Below are positions 52,928 to 61,337 of a DNA stretch of 64,000 nt, in pieces; the first letter of the stretch is position 1; every line of letters begins with the position of its first letter. The notes below the pieces were generated by a model. It had not been told where the DNA came from. It saw only the letters and a list, made by a program, of their open reading frames with translations, and did no database searches. The DNA comes from Collinsella sp. BG-O-102 (GTDB lineage: Bacteria > Actinomycetota > Coriobacteriia > Coriobacteriales > Coriobacteriaceae). The translations under genes and the position numbers were made by a program. The stretch lies in assembly GCF_023656745.1 (NCBI RefSeq), contig NZ_JAMOKO010000004.1, forward strand, positions 1-64,000. Direction: 5' to 3'.

Positions 52928-53917
52928 ATGGTAAGTATTGTTCTTGCTAGCCACGGGGACTTGGCAGCTGGAATCAAGCAGACGGGCTCGATGGTCTTTG
53001 GCGATCAGCCGTCTGTGGCCGTGGTCTCGCTCGAGCCGAGCATGGGCCCCGACGACTTCCGTGCTAAGGTCGAGGAAGCAATCGCTTCCTTCGAGGACCA
53101 GGAGCAGGTGCTCTTCCTCGTTGATCTGTGGGGCGGCACGCCGTTCAACCAGATTAGCGGGCTCATCGAGGGCCATGATTCCTGGGCTATCGTCACCGGT
53201 GTCAACCTGCCTATGCTCATCGAGGCATATTCGCAGCGCTTTGATGCAAAGAACACTGCACATGCGATCGCAAAACATCTCGTGACTGAGGCTAAGGCCG
53301 GCGTGCGCGTCAAGCCCGAGTCTCTGGAGCCCGAGGAGAAGAAGCCGGCTGCGGCCGCCGCTGCTCCTGCAGGCGCCATCCCTCCGGGAACGGTCATCGG
53401 CGACGGGCACATCAAGATTGCCCACGTCCGTATCGACACCCGTCTGCTGCATGGTCAGGTGGCCACCACGTGGACCAAGCAGATCAACCCCAACCGCATC
53501 ATCGTGGTTTCCGACGGCGTTGCTCACGACGAGCTCCGCAAGACCATGATCGAGCAGGCTGCCCCTCCGGGAGTCCATGCCAACGTCGTGCCTATCAAGA
53601 AGATGGCCGAGGTCGTCAAGGACACGCGTTTTGGTGACACCAAGGCCATGCTGCTCTTCGAGAACCCGCAGGATCTGCTCAAGGCCATCGAGGCCGGCGT
53701 CGACATCAAGGAAGTCAACATCGGTTCCATGGCTCACTCCAAGGGCAAGGTCGTCGTCACCAACGCCGTCGCTATGGGCGATGACGACGTTAAGACCCTC
53801 GAGGCCCTCAAGGCCAAGGGCGTCAAGTTCGAGGTCCGCAAGGTTCCTTCGGATGCCTCCGAGGATCTCGATGCCATGTTGAAGAAAGCTAAGGCCGAAC
53901 TGGCCGCTCAAGCATAG
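52928..53917 (+). CDS. manL: Mannose-family PTS EIIAB component
   Basis: ManL (329 residues) takes phosphate from HPr on EIIA His9 (VSIVLASHGDLAAG), passes it to the EIIB histidine (RIDTRLLHGQVATTW) and then to the incoming sugar. The two domains are joined by an alanine-proline linker near 135-155. It is cytoplasmic and docks with ManM/ManN. ATG 52928 follows AAAAAGGAGG; GTG 52925 is adjacent. First gene of manLMN. The family carries mannose, glucose, glucosamine or fructose. Confidence 0.94.
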   Translation: MVSIVLASHGDLAAGIKQTGSMVFGDQPSVAVVSLEPSMGPDDFRAKVEEAIASFEDQEQVLFLVDLWGGTPFNQISGLIEGHDSWAIVTGVNLPMLIEAYSQRFDAKNTAHAIAKHLVTEAKAGVRVKPESLEPEEKKPAAAAAAPAGAIPPGTVIGDGHIKIAHVRIDTRLLHGQVATTWTKQINPNRIIVVSDGVAHDELRKTMIEQAAPPGVHANVVPIKKMAEVVKDTRFGDTKAMLLFENPQDLLKAIEAGVDIKEVNIGSMAHSKGKVVVTNAVAMGDDDVKTLEALKAKGVKFEVRKVPSDASEDLDAMLKKAKAELAAQA

Positions 53918-53935
53918 TAAAGGAGGGTCCGATAC

Positions 53936-54754
53936 ATGTCTGCAATCACTATTCTGCTTGTTGCGATTGTCGCGTTGCTTGCCGGTATGGAAGGCATTCT
54001 GGATGAGTTCCAGTTCCATCAGCCGCTCGTGGCATGCACGCTTATCGGTCTCGTAACCGGTCACCTTCAGGAGGGCATCCTCCTGGGCGGTTCGCTCCAG
54101 ATGATGGCCCTTGGCTGGGCTAACGTCGGCGCCGCCGTCGCGCCTGACGCCGCTCTGGCCTCGGTCGCTTCTTCGATCATCATGGTGCTCGCCCTCAACG
54201 GCGGCGCCACTGATTCGGCCAAGGCCGTTACCGCGGCCATCGCCGTCGCCGTCCCGCTGTCGGTCGCTGGTCTGTTCCTGACCATGATCTGCCGTACCAT
54301 TGCTACCGCTATCGCTCACGCCATGGACGGTTGCGCCGAGAAGGGCGACTTCTCCGGCATCGAGCGCTGGCAGTACGCTGCCATCCTCATGCAGGGCCTT
54401 CGTATCGCCATCCCGGCAGTACTTCTGTGTGTTATCCCGGCCGAGGCTGTTACCAACGCGCTTAACGCTATGCCCGACTGGCTGTCCGGCGGCATGGCCG
54501 TCGGCGGCGGCATGGTCGCTTCCGTCGGTTACGCCATGGTCATCAACATGATGGCCACCAAGGAGACCTGGCCGTTCTTCATCCTCGGCTTTGTCCTTGC
54601 TGCCATCCCTCAGCTCACGCTGATCGCCCTTGGCCTCATCGGCATCTCCCTTGCCCTCATCTACCTTGGCCTTAAGGATCTGGCCAAGCAGGGTGGCGGC
54701 ACGGGCGGTGGCTCCGGCGACCCGCTCGGCGACATTCTGAACGATTACGAGTAG
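53936..54754 (+). CDS. manM: Mannose-family PTS EIIC component
   Basis: ManM (272 residues) is one of the two membrane subunits that form the sugar channel. It has about seven to eight hydrophobic helices and the EIIC signature GLVTGHLQEGILLGGSLQMM, then GWANVGAAVAPDAALASV. The glycine-rich tail (KQGGGTGGGSGDPLGD) is disordered. AGGAGGG precedes the ATG, 18 bases after manL. Confidence 0.94.
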   Translation: MSAITILLVAIVALLAGMEGILDEFQFHQPLVACTLIGLVTGHLQEGILLGGSLQMMALGWANVGAAVAPDAALASVASSIIMVLALNGGATDSAKAVTAAIAVAVPLSVAGLFLTMICRTIATAIAHAMDGCAEKGDFSGIERWQYAAILMQGLRIAIPAVLLCVIPAEAVTNALNAMPDWLSGGMAVGGGMVASVGYAMVINMMATKETWPFFILGFVLAAIPQLTLIALGLIGISLALIYLGLKDLAKQGGGTGGGSGDPLGDILNDYE

Positions 54755-54770
54755 GAGGGGAGTGATACAT

Positions 54771-55691
54771 ATGGCAGAGAACAAGATTCAGCTCACCAAG
54801 GCTGACCGTAAGAAGGTTTGCTTCCGTCATCAGTTCCTTCAGGGCTCGTGGAACTACGAGCGTATGCAGAACGGCGGCTGGTGCTTCGCAATGATCCCTG
54901 CGATCAAGAAGCTCTACACCAGCAAGGATGACCAGATTGCCGCGCTTAAGCGCCACCTGGAGTTCTATAACACCCACCCCTATGTTTCCGCCCCCGTCAT
55001 TGGCGTTACCCTCGCCCTCGAGGAGGAGCGCGCCAACGGTGCTCCGATCGATGACGTCGCCATCCAGGGCGTCAAGGTCGGTATGATGGGCCCGCTCGCC
55101 GGCGTCGGTGACCCCGTCTTCTGGTTCACCCTTCGCCCGATTCTGGGCGCTCTGGGCGCTTCCCTGGCCATGTCCGGCAGCATCGTCGGTCCGTTGCTGT
55201 TCTTCTTCGCGTGGAACATCATCCGTTACGCTTTCCTGTGGTACACACAGGAGTTTGGCTACAAGGTCGGCTCCTCTATCGCCAAGGACCTCTCCGGCGG
55301 TCTGATGGGCAAGGTCACCGAGGGCGCTTCCATCCTGGGTATGTTCATCATCGGCGCCCTGGTCGAGCGCTGGGTGTCCATTTCCTTCACCCCGATCGTC
55401 TCCACGGTCAAGCAGTCTGCTGGCGCCTTTATCGACTGGGCTAGCCTGCCTTCCGGTTCCGAGGGTATCAAGGAAGCGCTGACGATGTACAACTCCGTCG
55501 GTGCTACCGCCCTTGATCAGATGAAGGTCACCACGCTCCAGGGTAACCTCGATCAGCTCATCCCCGGCCTTGCCGCCGTGTGCCTGACCCTGCTGGTCTG
55601 CAAGCTCCTCAAGAAGAAGGTCAGCCCGATCGTCATCATCCTGGCTCTCTTCGCCGTCGGCATCATCGGTCGCTTCTGCGGCTTCATGTAA
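54771..55691 (+). CDS. manN: Mannose-family PTS EIID component
   Basis: ManN (306 residues) pairs with ManM in the membrane. Conserved EIID segments are FLQGSWNYERMQNGGWCFAM, FYNTHPYVSAPVIGVTLALE and VGMMGPLAGVGDPVFWFTLRP; the rest is several membrane helices, ending hydrophobic. ATG 54771 lies eight bases after GGAGGGGA; a GTG nine bases earlier is in frame but overlaps that site. A terminator-like hairpin follows before manO. Confidence 0.94.
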   Translation: MAENKIQLTKADRKKVCFRHQFLQGSWNYERMQNGGWCFAMIPAIKKLYTSKDDQIAALKRHLEFYNTHPYVSAPVIGVTLALEEERANGAPIDDVAIQGVKVGMMGPLAGVGDPVFWFTLRPILGALGASLAMSGSIVGPLLFFFAWNIIRYAFLWYTQEFGYKVGSSIAKDLSGGLMGKVTEGASILGMFIIGALVERWVSISFTPIVSTVKQSAGAFIDWASLPSGSEGIKEALTMYNSVGATALDQMKVTTLQGNLDQLIPGLAAVCLTLLVCKLLKKKVSPIVIILALFAVGIIGRFCGFM

Positions 55692-55748
55692 GCACGCTTC
55701 GGCTTAAGACCGAGAGTTGCTAGGTAAGGGCTTTTGAGCCATTGAAAC

Positions 55749-55794
55749 GGACCGCACCCGGTGGGTACACTGGATGCGGTCCGATTGTTTTTAT
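55749..55794 (+). terminator. Terminator between manN and manO
   Basis: GGACCGCA (55749-55756) pairs with TGCGGTCC (55775-55782), followed by GATTGTTTTTATT. The loop holds a TACACT box, so a promoter for manO may overlap. Confidence 0.7.
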
Positions 55795-55811
55795 TGGAGG
55801 GCGAGGCGCGT

Positions 55812-56210
55812 ATGGCGCAATCTCAGAACAGCACGGTCGATCTGGCAACGCCGGCAACCTGCCTGATGGGGCTTACCAGCCACGGTAACGTGATGGTGGG
55901 CAATAAGGCGTTTGAGTACTATAACGAGCGCAATCCCGAGGATTATATTCAAATCCCGTGGGACGAGGTCGACTATATTGCCGCCGAGGTTTTGCGCGGC
56001 ACCAAGAAGATTACGCGTTTTGCCATCTTCACCAAGGACAACGGTCACTTTACGTTTTCGACGCGCGACGACAAAGAGACGCTTCGCGCGGTCCGCAAGT
56101 ACGTCGACGAGAATAAGCTCGTGCGTTCGCCCGACTTTATCGATGTGACGGCCAAGGGCGCCAAGAGCATCCCCGCTGCCATCAAGAGCCTTTTCCACAG
56201 AGACAGCTAA
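55812..56210 (+). CDS. manO: DUF956 protein ManO
   Basis: This 132-residue protein is the DUF956/ManO family, nearly always next to mannose PTS genes and thought to adjust their expression or activity. Features include CLMGLTSHGNVMVGNKAFEYY and IQIPWDEVDYIAAEV. No membrane segment. ATG 55812 follows GGAGG about ten bases ahead and GAGGCG closer. It is separated from manN by a hairpin. Confidence 0.9.
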   Translation: MAQSQNSTVDLATPATCLMGLTSHGNVMVGNKAFEYYNERNPEDYIQIPWDEVDYIAAEVLRGTKKITRFAIFTKDNGHFTFSTRDDKETLRAVRKYVDENKLVRSPDFIDVTAKGAKSIPAAIKSLFHRDS

Positions 56211-56225
56211 TCGTTGGCGATAGAT

Positions 56226-56273
56226 GGCGGAAAATGCATCCCGGAATTTGTTCTCATTCCGGGATGCATTTTC
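56226..56273. repeat. Palindrome of two GGAAA-nn-GCRWCCCG units
   Basis: GCGGAAAATGCATCCCGGAA (56227-56246) and inverted TTCCGGGATGCATTTTCC (56256-56273) pair over 18 bp. This is the clearest single copy of the unit arrayed at 16723 and 31771. Confidence 0.88.
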
Positions 56274-56439
56274 CTTTTGAGGGCCAGTTGGGAAAGCTTG
56301 TCCCATTATTTCGCGTTATTCCGGGTTATTCTTTCCGATATTGAGGATTGCCCTCGGAAACTATTCGCTATAGAGCCTTCTCGATGAGTGGCCATGCGCT
56401 ACATGGCAAAGGGGTAAATCTGCTACACTAGTACAACAT

Positions 56440-56515
56440 GCCTCCGTAGCTCAGGGGATAGAGCACCGCTCTCCTAAAGCGGGTGTCGACGGTTCGAATC
56501 CGCCCGGGGGCACCA
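56440..56515 (+). tRNA. tRNA-Arg (anticodon CCU)
   Basis: A 76-base tRNA with acceptor GCCTCCG/CGGGGGC, D loop TAGCTCAGGGGATAGAGCA, anticodon stem CCGCT/AGCGG with loop CTCCTAA (CCT, reading AGG), T loop TTCGAAT and encoded CCA. One T-stem A-C mismatch. A TACACT box lies at 56424. The decayed lev region begins just beyond it. Confidence 0.96.
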
Positions 56516-56604
56516 GGGAATATGACGGCGTCGCGGGAGCGGCGCCGTTTCTGGTTTGCGGGGGCCGCCGTGCTGCTCGCCCGTGGGGGACTGGCATCTG
56601 TTTC

Positions 56605-57805
56605 CTAGAGTGCGCTGCGGTAAATCTTTCTCGCGTTGTCCAGCGTGAGCTTCCTGAAGCTGCCGAAGAGCTCTCCGCGGTTGATCTTGAGGCCCGGAAT
56701 CATCTTTTCGATATCGTCCTCGGTGACTCCGAACTCCGATAGCGCGCGCGGCATTCCCAGCGAGACGAAGAAATCCTGCAGCTCGTCGATGGTCGCTTCG
56801 ACCGCGTACTCGATTGCCTGCTCGGGGGTTACCTCCACATCGAGCTCGTCCGCGTCCGAATCGATGGGTTCGATGCCAAGGGCCTGGGCGCTGAACTCCA
56901 GGAAGCGCTCAGGGTGCTCTCGCCATACGTAGCGCATCCAGGCGGGGAAGATGACGGCGAGGCCGGCGCCGTGCGTGATCTTGGTGTCCAGTGCGGATAG
57001 CTCGTGCTCAAGGCCGCGGCAGGTCCAATCGCCGTCGCGCAGGGCGTTATGGGCGAGCGTACCCACCCACATGATCTCGGCGCGGGCGTCGTAGTCATCG
57101 GGGTTCTCCATCACCTTGGGCGCCGCCTCCCTCGCGGCGCGCACTAGCCCGCAGGCGATGTTGTCGGTTACGCCCACGGCGGGCTCGCCGGAGAAGAGTC
57201 GCTCCATGATATGGGCGATCATGTCGGTCACTCCCGCGGCGGTCTGGCAGGCGGGCAGGCTGAAGGTCAGCTCCGGGTCGAGGAAGGCGATGGCCGGGCG
57301 GTTGAGGTCCGTGTTAATGCTGCATTTGAGGTGCTCCTCGTCGTTGCTGATAACGCAGGAGTTAGAGGCCTCGGAACCGGATGCGGGGATGGTCACCACG
57401 CAGGCGACGTCGATGCGGTCGGCGGGAACGGCGCGCTTGCGGAAGAAGTCCCATACGTCGCCGTCGTATACCGCCCCAGTGCGATGGCCTTCGCGCAGTC
57501 CATGACGGAGCCGCCGCCCACGGGCAGGATGATGTCGGCGTCGTTTGCCCGTGCGAGCTCGACGCCTTCTCGTGCCAAGCCTATTTCGGGGTTTGGACGC
57601 ACCCCTCCAAGCCCGATGTGCTCCACGCCCGCGGCATCGAGCGATGCCCTCACGCGGACGAGCGTTCCGCAGCGAACTGCGGAACCCCTGCCGTAGACAA
57701 TGAGCGCTCAGCGGTAGCCGGAGGCGGACAGAGTCCCCCAACCTTGTCGGTCGCTTTTCGCCCAAAGACAAAGCGGGTGGGGGAGTAGAAGGAGAAATCG
57801 TTCAT
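56605..57805 (-). pseudogene. Broken iron-containing alcohol dehydrogenase
   Basis: The natural start is ATG 57805 (MNDFSFYSPTRFVFGRKATD). The reading then needs a shift in a G-run near 57735, meets TGA near 57710 (GYR-stop-ALIVYG), continues as VRASLDAAGVEHIGLGGVRP with ILPVGGGSVMDCAKAIALG, and needs another shift at a GGGG run near 57474 to reach AVYDGDVWDFF and a complete C-terminal half with iron ligands (TDMIAH, HELSALDTKITHGAGLAVIFP region). The family (BdhA-like) reduces aldehydes with NAD(P)H. Three lesions mean no full enzyme can form. Confidence 0.88.
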
Positions 57806-57829
57806 GGAGCTCCAATCTGGCGTTTCGCC

Positions 57830-58372
57830 CTACATGCGCGGAGGAGTTTTTCGGGCGCATCGCCTGCGTTCGCGTCGCAATCTCGGCGGCGCGGTGCGGT
57901 CCGCGGATTCCATCGTATCGCCCGCGGCACCCCTTACCGACGATTGAGGCGAGTCTGCATTTCGCGGCGCGACGTCCACCTGGCGGACGATATCCGTTCG
58001 CGACACGTGGCCGTCCCGGTCGCAATAGCGTATGCGCACCGGGTTGCCGAGATGGGCCTGCGACCCCTTCTCCTGATGCGAGCGCGCGAGACGGGTGAGC
58101 AGCGGCGCGAGCACCTGCTCGACCGTCTCCTCCCGATACCACGCCGCCACGGGCAACCCGTTCACGTCAAACCCGTACGTTCGCCATGCCATTCGCCTCG
58201 CCGCCTTCGCCGAACGAAACCGCGTATCCAGACCGCCGGTCCCCCACCCAGCACTTCGACGAGCCTTCGCGCTCACTTCTGCGGTCGGGATGCGCCCGCG
58301 AGGCGCTCGGCAGGCAGCGCCATTTCCGCTCGCTGTGTCGAGCGCGAGTGTCGAGAAGTCGCCATATGCCAC
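57830..58372 (-). pseudogene. Decayed gene remnant, possibly P-loop kinase-like
   Basis: A minus-strand reading of 180 codons lacks a ribosome site and normal composition. One stretch (YGFDVNGLPVAAWYREETVE followed by QVLAPLLTRLARSHQEKG) recalls the N-terminus of P-loop sugar/nucleoside kinases, but no Walker A follows. Its first codons lie in the 232-bp duplicated block. It is probably a remnant of a gene once divergent from the LevR-type gene whose remnant is at 58486. Confidence 0.35.
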
Positions 58373-58506
58373 TCAGATGTAGCATGGAGTGCCGAAGTGC
58401 ACGCGCCCGTGACGAAACACTGGCGCCAACCCGTTCCGCGCACCACCCCGCCCGTAAGGTGTGTGGCGAAAGGAGGACCAGCCGCATGAACATCCCCGAG
58501 ACACAG
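58275..58506. repeat. Duplicated block, left copy
   Basis: About 232 bp match 63111-63343 at most positions, including a GTCGAGAAGTCGCCATATGC segment, the ribosome site AAAGGAGGACCAGCC and the first seven codons of the LevR-type gene. Confidence 0.85.
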
Positions 58507-58676
58507 AGCCTACCTCGATCGCATTCCGCACGAGCTTCTCTGACATTTCCGCCCATTACCACGTGGAGGTCCCCGTCGCGGAGATCGCCTACGCATACGA
58601 CTACATCAATTCCCGGCATGCCCCGCGCAGGCAGGCCACGCTGAACGACGGGTCCGCGGCCCGGCAGGACGAATGA
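58486..58676 (+). pseudogene. Remnant of a LevR-type activator gene
   Basis: Starting at ATG 58486 the first seven codons (MNIPETQ) and a short following stretch match the intact gene at 63323 apart from an 11-base gap. The sequence then jumps, in another frame, to ISAHYHVEVPVAEIAYAYDY, which resembles the end of a PRD domain, and stops at 58676. So an internal deletion removed the AAA+ and most regulatory domains. Confidence 0.7.
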
Positions 58677-58708
58677 CGCGCTTCGGCACAGGCCATGCCG
58701 AAACGCGT
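58676..58708 (+). promoter_or_regulatory. Possible sigma-54 promoter inside a palindrome, lev-like operon
   Basis: CGGCACAGGCCATGCC (58684-58699) has GG and GC exactly ten bases apart as in -24/-12 promoters, and lies 40 bases before EIIB. It also forms the centre of a palindrome with 13-base arms and one mismatch (58676-58708), so a terminator reading is possible. Confidence 0.45.
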
Positions 58709-58739
58709 CACGCAAGCAAAGGAAGGAAGCCAACATCAC

Positions 58740-59228
58740 ATGAGCATCATCGCAGCACGCATCGACAACCGCCTGCTACACGGCATAGTGGCAACCCAGT
58801 GGGTACCCGAGTTCCGTCCGCAGCGTCTCATGGTCATCGATGACATCGTCGCCAACGACCCGACCAAGAAGGCCGCCATGCGGATGGCAAAGCCCTCGGG
58901 AGTCGCCCTCTCCATTATCAACAAGGAGACGGCTCTCACGAACTATCGGGCGGGCAAGTACGACGACCACACGGTCTTCATCGTGGCGCGAGACCCCCAG
59001 ACCATCCTCGACGTCATACAGACGGGCCAGGTTGTTCCCACACTCGTGGTCGGAGGCACAGTCTTTCCCGAAGAGGGGTCAGACGCCGTCCAGGTGAGCA
59101 GTCGCGCCTACGTCACCAAAGACGAGCTGCCCGCATATCGAGCGATTGCTGGCACCGGCTGCGACATCACCGTTCGCTATGTGCCGGCCGACAAGCCCGT
59201 AGAGCTCTCCAGCATCATCACGCTTTAG
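58740..59228 (+). CDS. Mannose-family PTS EIIB component (LevE-like)
   Basis: The 162-residue EIIB carries the phospho-histidine in ARIDNRLLHGIVATQW (His14) and passes phosphate to the incoming sugar. Remaining motifs (VIDDIVANDPTKKAAMRMA) fit the mannose/fructose/sorbose family. It is a separate protein here, unlike ManL. ATG 58740 lies about eleven bases after GGAAGGAAG. First gene of a five-gene operon ending with GH32, similar in content to levDEFG-sacC. Confidence 0.92.
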   Translation: MSIIAARIDNRLLHGIVATQWVPEFRPQRLMVIDDIVANDPTKKAAMRMAKPSGVALSIINKETALTNYRAGKYDDHTVFIVARDPQTILDVIQTGQVVPTLVVGGTVFPEEGSDAVQVSSRAYVTKDELPAYRAIAGTGCDITVRYVPADKPVELSSIITL

Positions 59229-59243
59229 CAAGGGAGTGAACTT

Positions 59244-60017
59244 ATGACACCATCCATCATCCAGATAGCCGTCGTTACACTCATCGCCTTCATCTACGGA
59301 GCCGAGAAGAACGCGGGACAAATTCTCACGAACATGTCCGTCACGCCAGCATGGTTCGTCGGACTTGCGCTCGGCGACCCCGTAACCGGCCTCGCCGTCG
59401 GCGCCATCGTCCAACTCATGAGCCTGGGCGTGGCGGCCATGGGAGGAGCCTCCGTCCCCGACTATCCCACTGCCGCCATCATTGGCGCCGTCGTTGCCAT
59501 CACCTCGGGTCAGGAGGCGAGCGTCGGCGTTGCCGCCGGAATCGCAGTCGGCATGCTCGGCCTTCAGCTCGACGTCATCGCCAAGACGGCAAACGGCTTC
59601 CTCGGGCGTACCTCGCAGCGCTTTGCCGAAGAGGGCAAGTACTCGCAGATGAAGAGCGTACTTTTCCTCGGTCCGGTCTTCTATGGCCTTACGGCGGCCA
59701 TCCCCACGTTTGCCGTACTGCTCTTTGGCGCCGATGCCGTCAACGCTTTCCTCTCCGTCATGCCCTCCTGGTTCACGACCGGCCTCTCCATCGCCGCCGG
59801 TATCCTCCCCGTCGTCGGCCTTGCGATGCTTCTGTCCTTCATGCCAATGAAGAAATTCATCGCCTACGCCATCGTTGGCTTCGTTCTGGCCGCCTACCTG
59901 CAGATAAGCATTCTCCCCATTGCCCTGCTCGGTGCCGCCGCGGCCATCGAGTACTACAAGTCGCACAGCAATCCGTCCGTAAACGCCCTCGACGCTGGAG
60001 GTCTGGAAGATGAGTAA
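59244..60017 (+). CDS. Mannose-family PTS EIIC component (LevF-like)
   Basis: The 257-residue membrane protein has about seven hydrophobic helices. The EIIC signature is in VGLALGDPVTGLAVGAIVQL, followed by MSLGVAAMGGASVPDYPTAA. It forms the translocation unit with EIID. AGGGAG precedes the ATG. Its end overlaps the EIID start by eight bases. Confidence 0.93.
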   Translation: MTPSIIQIAVVTLIAFIYGAEKNAGQILTNMSVTPAWFVGLALGDPVTGLAVGAIVQLMSLGVAAMGGASVPDYPTAAIIGAVVAITSGQEASVGVAAGIAVGMLGLQLDVIAKTANGFLGRTSQRFAEEGKYSQMKSVLFLGPVFYGLTAAIPTFAVLLFGADAVNAFLSVMPSWFTTGLSIAAGILPVVGLAMLLSFMPMKKFIAYAIVGFVLAAYLQISILPIALLGAAAAIEYYKSHSNPSVNALDAGGLEDE

Positions 60018-60870
60018 CGAAGTTAACGCCACCAAGGCAAACGAAGCGCCAACCCGCCTGGCAGACGGAACGTACCAGCCAGTCCTCACCGTTTCCGATC
60101 TCGACCGTTGCGGCCGCCGCTGGATGCTCGGCGCGTCCATCTATAACTATGAGTCCCAGTGTGCCCCGGCGGTCATGTTCGCAACCGAACCCGCCCTGCG
60201 CAAGATCTATGCAGGAGACGAGGAGGGCTACCGCAGGTCACTTCTGAGCACCTATCGCTATTACAATGCGACTCCCCAGGTAAGCGGCCTGCTCCTCGGC
60301 GCCGGCCTAGCCTTGGAGGACAAGGGGCACAATGACGCCATCGACGCGGTCCAAGACCTTAAGATTGGCCTCATGGGCTCCCTCTCAGGAGTCGGCGATA
60401 CGATCTTCGCCATCCTCATTCCCACCATCTTCGGCTCCATCGCCGCCTACATGGGACAGGCGGGAAACCCCGTCGGCGTGCTTCTCTGGCTCGCCGTCGC
60501 CATCGCCATCTTCGTATGGAAGCTCTTTGACTGGCGCATAGGCTATAAGTTCGGCGACAAGCTCTTCACGACCCTTGCCGAGAAGATGTCCGTTTTCACC
60601 GAGTCGACGTCGGCACTTGGCATGATGGTCGTCGGTGCGCTCATCCCCACCGTCATCAAGGTCTCGTGTGGTCTCACGTTCACCATGGGTGACGTCACGC
60701 TCGACGTCCAGACGGGCATCCTCGACCAAATCATGGTCGGCATGCTGCCCGTAATAGCCACAGCCATCGTCTACGCCCTCGTCAAGCGCAAGGTCAGCAT
60801 CAACAAGATTGTCCTCGGCATCCTCATCATCTCGTGGGTGTGCGCGGCTTTCGGCATTCTTGCTGCCTAG
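60010..60870 (+). CDS. Mannose-family PTS EIID component (LevG-like)
   Basis: The 286-residue EIID has the usual segments GASIYNYESQCAPAVMFATE, YYNATPQVSGLLLGAGLALE and GLMGSLSGVGDTIFAILIPT, then membrane helices. It begins inside the end of the EIIC gene, with GGAGGT ahead. The N-terminal 30 residues are polar and extend beyond the usual start. Confidence 0.93.
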   Translation: MSNEVNATKANEAPTRLADGTYQPVLTVSDLDRCGRRWMLGASIYNYESQCAPAVMFATEPALRKIYAGDEEGYRRSLLSTYRYYNATPQVSGLLLGAGLALEDKGHNDAIDAVQDLKIGLMGSLSGVGDTIFAILIPTIFGSIAAYMGQAGNPVGVLLWLAVAIAIFVWKLFDWRIGYKFGDKLFTTLAEKMSVFTESTSALGMMVVGALIPTVIKVSCGLTFTMGDVTLDVQTGILDQIMVGMLPVIATAIVYALVKRKVSINKIVLGILIISWVCAAFGILAA

Positions 60871-60903
60871 CCTAGGGCTAGACCAACCCACAAAGGACGC
60901 ATT

Positions 60904-61308
60904 ATGAGGCACATCATCATTGCATCGCACTACGGCCTGGCAGCCGGACTCGGAGACACGCTCAAGGCCATCATAGGACCGGGGCACGACATCAGGGTTG
61001 TCTGCGCGTTTACAGACGAAACCCCGCTCGAGGAGAAGCTCGCCAGCGCATTCGAGGGCATCGCCGAAGATGACGAGACCCTCGTTCTCACCGACATCCT
61101 TCAGGGCAGCGTAAACCAGCTCGTAGCCTGCTCGGCTCCGCGAGGCGCGTTCATAGTGACCGGCGTAAACCTTCCCGTGGCCCTCGAGCTCTCGCTCCAC
61201 GCCGGACAGCTTACTCCCGATGTGGTGAGGCATGTCGTCACCCAAGCCAAAGAGCAGCTCGTCTACCTCGGAGATCTTACTCCGGACGTTGACGAAGAAG
61301 ACGAATAG
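60904..61308 (+). CDS. Mannose-family PTS EIIA component (LevD-like)
   Basis: The 134-residue EIIA has the phospho-histidine in HIIIASHYGLAAGLGDTL (His9) and DILQGSVNQLV, where family members usually have D..GGTP. It transfers phosphate from HPr to EIIB at 58740. It ends in an acidic tail. Order B-C-D-A differs from the B. subtilis lev order (A-B-C-D). Confidence 0.92.
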   Translation: MRHIIIASHYGLAAGLGDTLKAIIGPGHDIRVVCAFTDETPLEEKLASAFEGIAEDDETLVLTDILQGSVNQLVACSAPRGAFIVTGVNLPVALELSLHAGQLTPDVVRHVVTQAKEQLVYLGDLTPDVDEEDE

Positions 61309-61337
61309 GAAAGACGCGACAGTAAGGAGGACGAGAC

